Below are positions 24,279-37,865 of a stretch of 64,000 nt of DNA, in pieces. Every line of letters begins with the position of its first letter. Position 1 is the stretch's first letter. This DNA is from Heterobilharzia americana (taxonomy: Eukaryota; Platyhelminthes; Trematoda; Strigeidida; Schistosomatidae). Location of the stretch: positions 48,827,491-48,891,490 of the forward strand of contig OX104130.1 of the NCBI GenBank assembly GCA_944470555.2, read 5' to 3'. The notes under the pieces were generated by a model, which was not told where the DNA came from, ran no database searches, and was given only the letters and a program-made list of their open reading frames with translations. The position numbers and the translations under genes were made by a program.

Positions 24279-27200
24279 GTAAGAATTATCAACAAACCGT
24301 GGTTTCACTTTCTGAGTTTCCTGATCGCCTTTGTCCTTAGGTATTTCACAGTTATTATTCTATTACTTACATTTAAATTACATCATGCCATTTTAGTATT
24401 CTTCGAACAGCTGTCATTTCTGGTTAGCTGCAGCTGCTGAAAAGCTGTGAAATGAAAGGAATCATCTTTCGTTTTCCTGAAGTCTTTTCTCTGGCCTAGT
24501 AGTAACATTTGTTCTCCTCATTTGTAACCTGGTTCCTGTGTAAGGGTTCTCATTGAGCATAATTTGGAATATTTCACTCTTCTCAATAATATTCGGTTCT
24601 TCATGAATCTTTTTCTTCTGCACATGACACTTCATATGTGTTTCAATATGGATGGTTGTGAAATTCCTGGTCGATATAAAAGGAATACCTTACCTCCTGC
24701 AATCAACGACGCAACCTCCTATCTCCACTATTATTTTCATGTATTCCTATGGTTGATTACTAACAAATACTTTCTACTATCCAATACTGCAGTTACTACT
24801 AGATTGTCTGATTCGGATTAGAAGATGCGTCAGATGTGATATAGATACGTAGTTGTTCATTGCCCATCATTTCTTCATTTAAACTTGCCATCGTATAGTA
24901 GGAGATGAATTACTGCCATAACTTAATGTAACCAGAATCGATTGTCGTAGTTTTGTCATAGCCGACATAACATAAAACAGTTTTATTGCACACAAAAATG
25001 CTGAATTCATTGCTGATCAAACAAACATAAGACTTTGATGCTCAAACAGTTGGTTTCGCCAACATCAAACGTATCGACTGTTTGCATTGGATGACGACTG
25101 CTTAGGAACTTCTAAGTGAACTAATATCAGAATATAGAGTCCATGTTTAGATGACATAACTGCATGTGTCATGATGAAATAAAACGTCACGTAGATGCAA
25201 ACTGTGTTACTGAGGTAACACACCACTGACTACTTACTGGATAACAAATATTCCGTCACTGAAACCCTAACGTTAGCACTTACCTTTTACCTAGTAAAGT
25301 GCATCACTATTCGTTACATTTTTCGCCAAATATTGGTACCTCCGCTTGCTGATATTAAGTAGCATAAAATTCTTTCTTTCAACCACAATCCCCCAAATGC
25401 ACATTTTCGACAACGGAATCTTACAAAGACCCATTTTCTTTATTTTTTCACTACGGTAGACACATAACTAGCAGACTGCTTCTTCACACAATCTATGAAA
25501 TCTATTCACCGGGTATAGTCTGATCCTTCTGCCTTAGTAAACGAAAGTTGCTGCAGAGAGTTAATACTAACAGTTAACAAACAAGAATGATATATGAGCG
25601 GGTCTGTGCAACTGAATGCCATTTGGAGACGTTGCCACTAACAGACTACAAATATGCAAGTATACATATCTCAATGTGAGTTAAATATTAAATAGCAAGA
25701 CTTGCCGTTCAATGTGACTTATAAGAAAAAAGGTTTGTGGCATACCTTTAGTGCTAGAATGAAAAAACATTATTTGAAAAAACTTTCAAGCAAAGCGATT
25801 CAACTTACAGATTTTAAACTTGTGTACACTAAATGTGCAGGCCTGATGACTAAAATTTTGTTTTGAGACAGGTTAGCTAGTGTGTAAGGTTCAACATTCG
25901 GTGCATATCTTTTTTGTATCGGCAGAATAAGCTGGGTTTTCTTTGTTGACATTTGTTACAATAAAAACGTTTATGTTCAGATTATCACGTGCATTTGTTT
26001 AGAACTTAATGAATACAACTTTGGACAAAGCAAGAAAGACGAGATTTGCTATATCTAAACCTATCAAAGGATCGGAATACATAAAAAACCATTTCTCTAG
26101 CAGTATTAGTAGTGAGATAAGAATTATAGCCCCACCAGTAGGAATAGTATTAGTAAAACTGATTCATCAGATATTTTTTATCAAATTTCATTCAGCTATG
26201 CATTACATCCAGTTTATTTTAAAGAACCACCTATCAAAATAATCCTCAACGGCGTTTTAGCTCTTAATTTTACTGTCTGCTTGTTGAAGCAGAATCAGTT
26301 TATAAAACATCCACAGATTTCCATCCCATAGAGATATTAACCGTTGGTAAGCGTCATGTTAGGCAACGTAGGTCATCTCGTTGAAAGTTCTCAAATGTTG
26401 GCAACAGGCAGCTGTTGGGTTTATGCAACACCGTTGAAAATGGATTCAAGCTATGCGGATGTGTTGCGCTAAAACAGTCCTTACTCGTGAGTGTTAAGCG
26501 AATGCTTTTTAGGGGCATTTGAAATTTGCAGCTGTTAAGATCATATTTAAAGACTCCAAAGGTGTACTTACACTTTATTTTCTTGACAGCTTTAACCAGT
26601 TTATCTATCTTCATTTAGTTGTTTATTTTCTAACAAAATGTTTCAGATTCTTTGCTAAAATATCTTTCCAGTCAATCTGATGTTTTCTTTCCGTATTACT
26701 ATCCAGAAGGACAATTTACAAACCATTTGACAAGTTCAGAAAAAACTAATTCCAAATAGTTTATGTCCCTCTACCACATCTAAGCCGGTTTACAAAAATG
26801 GGCAGACTAATGTTTGTCTCAAGAATGCTTTTAAATAAATTAACCTAATATTTTGGTACACTTGTCAGTAAACACCAGTAAGAAAGCTTTACAAGCATTC
26901 ACCATCCACTTCTAGCTAGTAAAATATACTAACAAAATAATTTAGTACTTATTCCCATACACTTCATGTTTGTAGGTCTTATATTTGATTTTATACACAT
27001 TCATATCCTCAGATCTCTCACTTGTCATTTCTTTTGAACATCATCTTGAGAACTAAATTCGTTCTCCATTTAAACTGCTTTGAAGTATAACTGCTTTTTG
27101 TAACTTCACTAGCTGTAAGATCCGTTTGAATCTACATTTTAAAACCTTCAATATGATTCTTCAACATTCAGTTTTATTCACTTTGTAAGCATCTGGCACA

Positions 27201-27904
27201 AGTTTGTCGATCGCAGAAAAAAGGAGAAGAGAGTTAGAGCGAGTTGAATTATTTTCACGGACTCATTTCAAAAGCTGTGTTTGAAGGCACAAAGTAGAAA
27301 GAGTAAAAAGTAATGAAATGATCTTCCGTCTAGTATCCAAAAACCTGATACAACAAAGGTAAAAAGTTATTCTGTTCATATAAAATTTACGGTGGTGAAA
27401 CAGACAGATTTTGTGCAATGATGAGGGATAGTGGTCAGCAGTGACTCATTGTCCTTACTTCATTAAAGTGCTGCCGATCCTATCAAGCTTTGGGACGAAA
27501 TGTCTCCAACAAAATGTAAAAGCTTGGAAAAGACCGAACGATCATCAAAAAATTGGTTTTCGTTTTCACTTACACTATACACTCGTACGGTTGTTATGTC
27601 CAGATCTTTCAGAGCAATCTACACTACTATAGTGTGACATAAATATATGAGTGCGGCTTAACAACAGTTATTTTTAGTGCACTAGTCGTTTTAAAAACTA
27701 AATTTTATACAATTTTCTATGAGAATTAAACTCTAGCTATTTGCAAAACTGAAGTTGTAAATTTCAAAACTAAACTGATGACTTTTTGAGTTTTTAGATG
27801 CTCATCACGACAACTAAGAGTGAACACTTGACGGAACTACAGATATCACAACGAATGAAAAACACTCGAATTGAAAGCCATGCCATAGGAAGAAAAACGT
27901 CATA
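24279..27904. other. No gene recognised
   Basis: AT-rich DNA. A minus-strand frame of 86 codons (26354-26614) was considered, but no convincing splice sites or family similarity were found. Confidence 0.45.
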
Positions 27905-28345
27905 TAAAACTTGTGATAGTTTCTTATAGTTCAAGGAGGTGGGTGAAAAAGGAGTTACAAACTTACTACCGTAACGTGGATGATACATTCTTAATTCCGA
28001 AAGAGGATGGTGCGAGTAATACACTGGATAAATTTAATAACATCCATCCAGCGATAACCTTCACCATTTACAGAGGAATGGACGACAGCATCAGCTCCGT
28101 CGATATCTGACTGATAAGAGAGACGGGTGGAACTATAAAAAGGAGTGTGTATAGGAAACCAGTATCAACTAGTGAATGCAATCATTTTTTTTTAGTTTCA
28201 TCCCCTTGCAATGGAAACGAAATTTAGTCAAATGTTTGGTCTACAGGGTTCATTTGTTCAGGCGATACTTTCGATGAAAAACTTCAAGTTATCCGCGATC
28301 AACTCCGTAGTACTGAATGTCCAGAAAAGTTTCTAGCATGCCATG
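27905..28345 (+). pseudogene. Penelope-like reverse transcriptase fragment
   Basis: In two frames this encodes the catalytic end of a Penelope-type RT. NVDDTFLIP (27973-27999) sits where YVDD or YADD is expected, so the Tyr has become Asn. NIHPAITFTIYRG (about 28039-28077) follows, and after a stop RETGGTIKRSVYRKP (about 28117-28161), a typical Penelope stretch. The similarity then fades through EKLQVIRDQLR (about 28279-28311). Nothing upstream of 27905 is recognisable, so only a fragment is preserved. It is a different piece of the element type from the GIY-YIG relic at 11.3-12.0 kb. Confidence 0.7.
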
Positions 28346-30013
28346 ATATTTCGTTTTCACTTCTAACAGAATTTATTTATAAAGTTGACTATTTAGGGTA
28401 TAAAGCAAGATATCTGCACACACTAATAATAGCATACAGTGAGATTAATATGTGTAGAAATTAGGAACTATGTTTTAAATCAAATAAGCAAACCTAATAT
28501 GGAGCGACAAAGAGATACGATTGATCTCACACACCTAAGATTACGGCACCATTTTAATTGGTTCAGACAGCAACACCTACTAATCAAATAGTAACAACCA
28601 GTAAGTCTATTCACTGACACCATTAATTTCCATGTGGCGTGTTTCTATCTTCCATCATATTTTGTCAGCTAGTGGATATACTACAAAGTTGTGCTACATC
28701 AAGGAAAGAAAAGCTTCTATTTTTAAAGGACTGTGTATAAAAATTGCTTCCCATAGATGGCAGTTAGTCCAATTAGCATGATACTTCAATGTAAACAATT
28801 CAAACTTCATCAAAGCGGAACGTTGGACTGTCAGAAAGAGCAAAATCAAGCTAAACAGCCGTTATGCGTGACAGAGTGTAAAACATCGAATATCTTTTAG
28901 TCATGATTGTGTGTTGACACCATGGCACTGAGGACCCAGACTGCATAGACTACTTTTGTTCACTGATTTGTTACTCCACTTCCTCGTAACATTCAACGAT
29001 GTCTTTACTTAAAAGAAAGACCGTGTATGCTTCCGATCATGTGTGTGCGTGATCATGGAACACTACCTACATTGTATTTCAAGTAATATCATAAATTAAT
29101 TCATCACATAGTAACTAAAAACACTAACCCTAGTGATGTACATTAGTTTTATGACAGAATAATTAAACAGTTAAAGTTATGAGTCTGTAGACTAAAAAAT
29201 GTTCTTATTTGTATACTGTTTCACAAATTCACAGACTACTTTTCATACTTCACTCCTGATTTTAAACTAGGGCTTAAGAACTATTTTAAACCTAAGAACT
29301 CCGTTTCTATTTGCATGTTAATGAATTTGAAGGAAGTTACACCTACATACGAAGCTAAAATAACAATAGATCAACATCTTACCTGTGTATGGTAAAAACT
29401 TGATAGTAAGTTAGATATTAACTTAGCTTTAGGAACTGAACAATGCAACAAGGCGGTTTACTTTGCAGGTCTCTGTTTGAAGTCAAGCTACAATTAAGTT
29501 CCTTGTCTAAATTTTATTTTGAAAGTAAAACTAAAGCATGAAACAGAATGAACTCATGCTTTTCTGCAAAAATCTTTGTTCTTGCAATGTTCAAATTCAT
29601 CAACAGAAAGTAACGTATAAATCCTATCAGTTTTCTGTCTTTGACGGAGATCACTGCAGATGCTCTACTTATTTTCTTCTTCATAATAATGATAAACTGA
29701 GAAATGATTTACCCTCTGTCTAGTGAAGTATCACACGTTCAAGATATTTCGCTTTAGAAAACAACCTTGAAATTTCCTTGTCTCGTCTGCTTACCAATCA
29801 TCATAACTGATGTCTTTACTATGACCATAAATAAACTTAGGAAACAACTATTAAATCATGTTCAATAAATGCATTTGTAATGTACATAAAAATATGTATA
29901 AAGAATTCAGATCATCTGTTCAAACTGACTAGTTTGAGATCACATTATATGAGTAGACGTTTTAGATTTTAGAAGAATAATGAAATCAAAGAAATAGATA
30001 AATATACTTTAGA
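28346..30013. other. No gene recognised
   Basis: AT-rich DNA between the Penelope relic and the 3' end of the minus-strand ORF. No AATAAA on the minus strand was seen close after the ORF stop at 30014. Confidence 0.45.
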
Positions 30014-31009
30014 CTAGTTCAGTTCTAAAACTGGGTCTGACATCCCACTACTGTCATTTACAGAATTCTCCATTAATGGTTCTAACTGAGTATCAACAGA
30101 TATAATATTATGCAATGTGGATTTTAAATCATCGTCTTGTTCATTATTTTTGAAATGATTGCAACCGTTTATATAATAGTCGGAAGTTGTTTCTGTTATA
30201 CTAGTTTCTGATTGATTAGCTGATTCTGATGTCGTTGTCATTGTTGACGTTGTTGTGATTAACGGTGTTGTCGATGATACCTGAAGTTTGCGTACAGTAA
30301 TACTTTCACGTGGTTCTAGATTCCAGAAGGCTGCATATATACGCTTAATTTTTGGTGTACTAATAAGCGAACCAAATGGATTATTGCACAGTTCATGCTC
30401 ATTTGTTGTCAACTTGTTTAAATTGCTCTTGCACTCAAAAGTATTAATTTTTGAATGATTATAGGAATGATTACCTGACAGTTGTTGTTGTGGTTGTTGG
30501 GTGTTTTGATATAGCTGATGTTCAATTTTTGGATTGTTTACTAATATATGTCCTTCAGGAGTAACACGTAAGTACTTTTGTAATTTCCTCGTTTGCTTAA
30601 TATAACGCAGACGACAATCACGATAACTGGAACTAAAATTTGATTTTGCATGAGAACATAAAGAAAAAGCAGATGTGGACTTTTCAAAAAATGGCCATCC
30701 ATATTCTCTTATGTCATTCATCAAAACTGTTGCATCATAACCGGTTGTATTTTCTGACTGCGTTCTATCTATAGATATCACATTATGAGGGTTGACATTA
30801 TTCGTTATTGAAGTATGATATTCTCCGCTCAAAAGGGGATAAGACAAAGAATTTGACATATTATAGATGTTTTGGAATGTGGCACCAGCCTGGCTGTCAT
30901 TTTCATTTCGTAAACAATCGTTCCCGTATTCTTCATGTTTACATAACGAGCAGTTTCCCATGGAATATTGTTGGCAGTTATGTGAATTATGGCTACTGGA
31001 CTGATACAT
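30014..31009 (-). CDS. Orphan protein or exon, 331 codons, Ser/Thr/Asn-rich
   Basis: The longest minus-strand frame outside transposons. It is open from ATG 31009 to a TAG at 30014, with an in-frame stop two codons upstream of the ATG, so it either starts here or at a splice acceptor just before (AAAG at the border). The product is hydrophilic, with a threonine/serine run in the last third, a Gln-rich patch (QPQQQ) and no membrane segment. The middle part (EYGWPFFEKSTSAF and LQKYLRVTPEGHILVNNP) looks like constrained sequence. An internal Met at residue 17 gives MGNCSLC, a good candidate for N-myristoylation and palmitoylation if used as the start. I recognise no family. It could be a single-exon gene or the last exon of a longer one. 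Confidence 0.5.
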   Translation of the reverse strand: MYQSSSHNSHNCQQYSMGNCSLCKHEEYGNDCLRNENDSQAGATFQNIYNMSNSLSYPLLSGEYHTSITNNVNPHNVISIDRTQSENTTGYDATVLMNDIREYGWPFFEKSTSAFSLCSHAKSNFSSSYRDCRLRYIKQTRKLQKYLRVTPEGHILVNNPKIEHQLYQNTQQPQQQLSGNHSYNHSKINTFECKSNLNKLTTNEHELCNNPFGSLISTPKIKRIYAAFWNLEPRESITVRKLQVSSTTPLITTTSTMTTTSESANQSETSITETTSDYYINGCNHFKNNEQDDDLKSTLHNIISVDTQLEPLMENSVNDSSGMSDPVLELN

Positions 31010-34000
31010 TCTTTACAAAAGTCAATTTTGATTGCTGTTTGCCTTGTTTCACCATATGGTAGCTAACAACAGTATATAAAAGTGTATACGTTAGCATATA
31101 TTCCTGAATCCACGTCACATGTTTACCAAGTATAAAGTGAAATATACACAAGTAGGCATTCACTTATTTCAGTAAACTAAAACACACTGACTCATTGACG
31201 TGTCGCTTCCTAAAAATAACCAATTGAAACTCGTGAAAGAATGTAGGCTATCGTTGGTTGGCTAATTATTTTCAGCAATTTTACTGGTCATTTATCTTTT
31301 TTCGTTACTGGTGAATTTACACAATTGTTTATGGTTATCAAAGTAAATGATTCTGAAAGAATGACGTGTTTCATGTCCATTTTCATTCCCAATTGTCAGG
31401 ACTGCATTGGATAAATGAACTTTGGCACTTGAAGTAATAATGACCATTTGTGGGCTGCTACCTTGCAGTATAAGCCTTTGTCTGAAATATATCATCTGTA
31501 AATAACCTTTTGCAGTCAGTTTTCAGATCCTGTCAGTTGTTCGCTTTTGCATTCTTCATAATTTAGGACATAACGCAGTCAAGAAGCACAATTTGGTCTT
31601 CGTTTCAAGCTTTTTAAATAACACACACTTGTTTCTAAATAGCATTAATAATTTTCGACAAAAACGTCGGCTAATTCAGCGAGTTGCAACACCTGTTGAG
31701 ATCTCTCAGTTCATTTCAACCCCTTCTACTGACATGACATGTCTTTTACCAATGATAATGTTGTTTTTACAAGTAAAATTTATTTGTAACTCTATTTTTT
31801 CAGTCTTTCTTAGTTATAAGCTATGGAGTTAGAATTTTCTAAAATTTTCGCATGACATTTACTCCACTTGGTAAATCTTTTACTTATGATACTTTTAGCT
31901 CTCCACAGTTGTAAGCATATATTGACACTCACCACGAAAATGTTGATTGATCGAAACTGTTTCAGTCTCAGATTAATTACCAATTAAGGTTTTAAATTAT
32001 AGATATCCAAACCAAGTTGGGATTTCATGGATGAGAAAACTTGGAGCATTAGGAAAATGATACACGTTATTTTCTTATTTTTATTTCTAAATGGAAGATA
32101 AACGAAATAAGGTTGTCAAATTTTTCTTTCATTAGGAAATATAAATGCCAAAACAAGGTATCCAATATTATCCCTTCAATCAAGATATTTCACTACAGAG
32201 AAATACTTTAATGCCCATCTGAAAAAGTCTTGAAATATGAAAATTGATTTCCCGGCAGTTACTAGTTCATATTTCTATTTCGAAAATGTAGTTGCTTCAA
32301 ACTTGACTGGTTTTATGCCGAAGAATTCCATGTGTAACTGTAGAAACTGATGAGATAAATATTCTTTGTTCATATTGCTTTTGAAAGGAAAACCGACAAC
32401 TTAAAAAATTATTCATCCAACACGCATAAATTCTTAGTGTTGTCAGTGGAAACACTCCAGCTATATAGACCATAACAGTCTACCTTTATTACAATATACC
32501 GACCATAAAAATGGACAACAATTGTACTTCAGTAATCGACCACCTCAGTCAATAAAACAGTTTTCAGAATCGACCTGGAATTCAACACTAAAAGGAAAAT
32601 GCGTAAAGCGAGAATTATTGCAGTTACTAATTCATAGCACTACTTAACTTCATTTCCAGTTTTTTTAGAAGCTGAGTGTTAAAGTTTTTATAATGCTGTT
32701 GTTTAGTGAGAAAATTTGTAAGTAAAAGGAAGGCTTTTCATTTTCGAACATTAAAAAATTGTTGTTAACGCGTCGTCACGTCATTCTATCTGCATTGTAG
32801 TTAATAATGTTTTACGAGCTTACTTTTTGAAAGATACATCAATTGCTGTTCCTTCACTTAAAACGTTTCAGAAAGGTTGTAAATGAAGTCGAATGAAATT
32901 GTTATTGTTCATTCGTTTTCCAAGATTTTATTTCTCTGCAGGCGACAAATACAGTACTGCATATAATGCCATAAAATTAGTTTTTTGAATATTTAAATTG
33001 ATTTCATCTATTATTGAGTCATAAAACTGTTTTATACTTACATGAATAAAATCAAGAGTTGCTCAAGAGATTGATTATTTGGTGTGGAAAAAATTACTTC
33101 AAAAATAAGGTTATTCCTTTTTAGTGACTGGATTACCTGACTTAGTTAAACAGATGTGCGGAATCAATGGATAGCGCTGAAAAAAGACTTGATGTAAGAC
33201 ACTATTCATATCAACAGTCTATTCAGCTAACATGAGACACAGGAAAATCATCTGCTTGCTATCCATACATGAATAACCATTCTTTCGAAATATTGTAAAA
33301 TAAATAGCAGATGTTTGTTATCATTTCATTGAACTGGTTGATTTACAAGACTTTCAATACTTGGTCGTAGGGAGTAGGCCTGATCGAATAGTAACTAAAC
33401 AATCTGTAACTAGCTGAGGTGACAAAAATGCATTTAAGTAGTTGAGAACACCATTTTCTGATCAAACACTAACAGAATGAGATTTTATTGATTGCCATTT
33501 CTTTATACTGGCGTCCTCAGTCCTATGAATAACTGCCTATTATTTATTCAAAATAAGTGTATTTGTACATGTATGAAAGGAAACCGTGTTTTACTCTTAG
33601 GCAAGAAATCAGATTAGAACTATCTAATGGTGTACAAACAGTTATACTGTTTATCGTAGCATTGCTCATCTGCACTGAACAATACTGAGTATATGTCCAG
33701 AGTAACAAACAAGAAACGCAAGTTATTCGATGAGATGGTGGACGCCAGGTAACTGAGTTTACTTGAATATGAATCATGCTAACGAAGCCTCCTCTTAGGT
33801 AGACGCACGATGTTAGTCTAGAAGAGAAGGCTAAATGATGCCACACAAACAGTTCACTTAAGTTCAATAAGTAACTGACTGTTAATCTGCTCTGAGTAGA
33901 TAGATGTTGGCTGACTTACTTGTCTACCTTTAAATTATTCGCTTCTCCACAAACTTTTCTGTGCATTTTTCTATGATGTACACCAACTTTAACAAAGTTC

Positions 34001-35236
34001 TACGCTTATTTGTTTCCCTGTTGCAAATCATTTGTATAAGGGAAGAGATATTAGTTAAGTATTTTACCAAAAAGCGGCAAGATAACGTAAATGAAATTGA
34101 CGAACATTATCCGATCGAAAGGTAGGAACAGCTAAATAATTGTTGTAACTCAGTGTTAAGTAAAACAGAGTCGTTGGCCCCATTTCATAAGTCCTTCAAA
34201 ATTTAGTATAAAATACAACGAAGCCATCCGCAAGGAGTAAGAATAGGACACTTAGGAATAGCTGGCTTATTGGTAAGTTAAGAGTTCGAATTTCCATCGT
34301 GCGTTCATAAGAAGTATACACAATCCACTTCTTTGCCGTGGCCATCAAAAGGGATTGATCACTCTACGTACAGAAACTAAACTAGGTTATAACAATGATC
34401 AGACAACTTGACAGTCATGTTAACGTTTTCCGAGAACGTCAGTAAACACCTTCGACCACTCAAAAAGAGAATAATTTTCTTTTGTAAAAACCCTACATTT
34501 ACATAATTTTAAGCGATGGATGCTGAGTTCCACTTTTAGTGGTAGCAACATCACTAATTGACTGACTGACTACTAAACAGAACGAAACGCACACCCTAGA
34601 ACACACTACTAGTTACTATTCAGTATTCTTAATTCTATCAAGTTTTTTGATGAGACATTCAAATGAACAGCACAGCGATTAGTCAAGTATCATAGACAGT
34701 ATTTTCAGTTCCCTATCACAACAATTTTATCAATGAACAATCTTGTCAAAAGCCACTATTTGATACCTACGAACTGAGAAATAAGAAGTTTGCTATCGGT
34801 AATATATGATTCCCTAACAGATGTGTAGATACTCAAAAACAAATAAATAATTCACGTCTGCAGAGAAATGATAGCACTTCATACTTCAAATGACTGAAAG
34901 ATAAGTGCAGCTACTTGATGTTTAACTAAACATTTATCACAACTCACAGCCATGTATTAATCAATGGTACAATGTCCCATTACTGCTAGTCAAATGAACA
35001 TTGTTCTGATGTATTGGATACAGCATGTAATTCAAATAACAAATTATAATACATAGAAATGTTATCTTGTATATCTATTGTTGTCTACATACAATCGCTA
35101 TCGAGAATAAGTTTTCGTCGTGGTTTGCAAACCGTAACAGGCCTTTTTGTTATAATTAATTTGATCTTTCCGAAGTCTCAAAAACTCTCAATCAATGAAA
35201 GAATAAGAAAATGGCTGAGAGATTAGTAATGCTGTG
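31010..35236. other. Mostly unassigned, one possible RTE scrap
   Basis: AT-rich DNA. Around 33700-33870 the minus strand contains TACCTGGCGTCCACC, close to the endonuclease stretch at 52252-52265 of the SR3-like element, with weaker similarity on both sides. This may be a very old endonuclease fragment. Nothing else was recognised. Confidence 0.35.
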
Positions 35237-35754
35237 ATGTAAATTAGAACAAGACATATAAGCGAACAATATTGTTTTCAATTTGATCCTCTTTAGGCAT
35301 AACCCTAATACAAATGGCTTTATCACTCAGTTTTTATTTTTTTTTCTTACCCCTTTTCTTATTCTTCACCCCTTTCGTAAACTCACTGTGTTTGTCTAGG
35401 CTTTATTTATCCACTTACCTCGCCCTTCACTATTAGGTAACTTTTATTTTCACAAGCTTTTGACCCATTTTGATTATTAGAGTATCTACATTTTCATGCT
35501 GCCATCTTGGTTCTTATCATCATTATCATCTATAATGCATGTGCCTGAGTCAACGTTATCACTTTTATCAATTTCATTATTATTATTCGCATTATCATCT
35601 CCACCGTTATATGAAACATTTATCACATCAAGCGTTCAATCTACATGATTGTTTTAATCATATATATATTAAGCTATTTGTGATAGAGTGAAGCCTGAAG
35701 AGGATCTAATTGAAAACAGTATTGTTCGCTTATATGTCTTGTTCTAATTTACAT
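35237..35754. repeat. Foldback: 64-bp terminal inverted repeats
   Basis: Arms 35237-35300 and 35691-35754 are reverse complements with four mismatches, enclosing 390 bp of pyrimidine-rich DNA without an ORF. A related direct string (TAATGCTGTGATGT, and TAATGCTGTAATGT) flanks the unit at 35227 and about 35770. The layout is that of a MITE or foldback element, but no known terminal motif was recognised. Confidence 0.75.
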
Positions 35755-35799
35755 GATGGGGATTTTTATAATGCTGTAATGTGATACAACCTTCTGTAT

Positions 35800-35870
35800 C
35801 GAGTTAAGTGAACAAAACTAGGACGAAACAGCTGTCAAGTGCTCCCAGGTTCCCTTTGTTCCTCCAACTG
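35800..35870 (+). mobile_element. SINE relic, 3' half of a hammerhead-type element
   Basis: ACTAGGACGAAACAGCTGTC followed by AAGTGCTCCCAGGTTCCC matches the second half of the hammerhead SINE type seen at 21.2 kb. The CUGANGA core upstream is not recognisable. It lies just outside the foldback unit. Confidence 0.45.
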
Positions 35871-37069
35871 ATGTCAGTCTACGATGAATAACAAAGTGAA
35901 AACAGGGTGTGTGTTTATTCAGCCAGTTGACCTGAAATAATAGTACCTCTCGTTATTTTTATGCTATGTAGTCAATTATTGTTTTCGGAAACGCCTGAAC
36001 TTAAATTTAACACTCTTTGGTACCCTTTAATAAAGTACATTTGCAGACCTCAAGTCACAGTGTCCTCTACACTATTCAAATGATTAAGATTTATTTGTAT
36101 GTTTTCGTCATGCCTTAACCTAATACTTCAAAGAAGCAGTCACCAGAATGTAAACAATACCTAAATTGCAATGCCTGTATTAGCGTTTTTCAGCATTCAT
36201 TGTTAAAATAATCAAGGTCATTTGATGGTTGTTTATTCATCTATTTTTTTCTATCCTCACCATTTTATCAAAGTTACGGCTTTTCACTATCCAAATTAAT
36301 AAGGTAACCTCACATTATGATTTAGTTAATCAGTAAAGGCGGTTAACAAACAGATAACGAATATACAAGATTACCTTTGGAGAAAGCAACTGTATAAACA
36401 GGAAATTCATGTCTTTTGTGTTAGAAAACTAGTTCTTCGTTATTTATCTTCTCTTTATTTACACTAAGTTCCACAGGGTTAAAAATCCAAAAACACGAAG
36501 GGTGTGCCTGAGTAAGTTTGAGTTACTTATTCGATATACTTAGTGAGAATCAATGGAATCTTTTGTCAATTTCTAGGCCTTATGGATATATATTTCTTTG
36601 TGATGTTGTAATAGTTACTGATTTTCCTCCCCATTAACGTCAATGCTTCATTCATTTTTTGTCGTATTGTCTGCAAATGGTATTTATTTGTTATGTTGAC
36701 ATCATATCAGTTTAGTCATTTTTTGTCCTCCTATCTATTCCGATCCACGTATTGTTTGTAAAAATCATATCCAGTTAAAAAAACAAAAATATTATACAAC
36801 ATCCACATAATTTTGTTTTGAGGTTGAAAGACTTTTCCAGTTCCAAAAATCATCTATGAAGCTTCAATTCATTATTATATTTTTCTAGTCAAATGAGAAC
36901 ACACTGAAGATCAGAAAATCTGAAAAAAGTAAGAGTTATTACTACGACATAAATCCAATATTTCACATTCTGTAATCTCAAAATATTCTTCATAATGTCT
37001 TACAAGTTCAATATTAGGTGTTCAGCAGCCTGTAGCAGGAACTTTAGGCATTCATCGAAAGTTATAGTT
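35871..37069. other. No gene recognised
   Basis: AT-rich DNA with short frames only. Confidence 0.45.
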
Positions 37070-37151
37070 CTATTTGCCATCAATCTAGTGGCTAACCCAC
37101 CAAACGAATATGTTTTACACTGAATGATGATTGAGGTTGGAAGGAAAATCT

Positions 37152-37226
37152 GGGTAGCACCATGAATGGAACCGGCTACCTCCGAGTTTCAGACCTTCTG
37201 CGCTACCAACTCAGCTACAAGACCCA
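37152..37226 (-). mobile_element. tRNA-like SINE head
   Basis: The minus strand reads GTAGCTGAGTTGGTAGCGC (box A and D-arm) and later GCCGGTTCCATTC (box B), with GGGT and ACCC at the ends that could pair as a short acceptor stem. No canonical anticodon arm can be drawn, so this is a tRNA-derived SINE head rather than a working tRNA gene. The element probably continues past 37150. Confidence 0.55.
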
Positions 37227-37755
37227 TACGCTGACCAGATCTTAATCTTAGTTCAACCACTAAAGGTTTTGCCGGACTACCAGGTATATTCATGATGCGT
37301 TACTATCTGCTCATAGTATTAACACTGACTGCTCAGACGGAACGTTTAGTTGAATTACATACATTTTTGATGGCCTGATATGAGCAGCTCTTTTAGCTGG
37401 TTCTACAATGCGTAAAATAATTAGGAAATATTGCAGTAAAGCCAGGCGACAGTGCATTTTTTATATAAAGAAAATTAATTAGGTTATCAAGATATTAAAC
37501 AGTCCACTTCATCCATAACTTCGTGTTAAATACTCAAGTTAGAGACATGCAAAAAGTCAACCGTAAAACAATATCTGAAGTCTAGTGCGCTTCTGTAAAA
37601 TGCACATTCTAAATCCTTGTTCGAGTGCTAAGTAGAATGAGGAAATGACTGAGTAAACAAGAAATAATTTGATTTCGCCTATCGAGGATGTAAAACATCC
37701 TTGAAGCCAGTCATGTCTAACCCAAACAGCTGACTAAAAAGAATGCAGTACTCAC

Positions 37756-37865
37756 TAGCTTTGATATGGATATCTCGAAGTTCAGATACGAAAATATAAT
37801 CTATGAAGTCAGATAAGTTGAAAGGTAGGAAGGTTGTCCATATATGGAAATAAATGATAGTCACT
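37756..37865 (-). CDS. Possible internal exon of an unknown minus-strand gene
   Basis: A 110-bp open stretch framed by an acceptor (TTCATGATGCAG before 37865) and a donor (GTGAGTACT at 37755 and below). It encodes about 36 residues (starting VTIIYFHIW and including DFIDYIFVSELRDIHIKA). Without adjoining exons it stays a candidate. Confidence 0.25.

Noticed and set aside
26354..26614. 86-codon minus-strand frame
   Set aside because: No clear acceptor, donor or known motif. Frames of this length are expected by chance in this amount of AT-rich DNA.
31292..31495. 67-codon minus-strand frame with possible acceptor signals, close upstream of the 331-codon ORF
   Set aside because: No convincing donor, and the phase does not connect to the ORF at 31009.
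35330..35350. Poly(T) run as a pol III terminator
   Set aside because: No tRNA-like boxes upstream on the plus strand. It belongs to a generally T-rich stretch.
37152..37226. A functional tRNA gene
   Set aside because: Box A and box B are good, but a normal anticodon arm and full acceptor stem cannot be formed.
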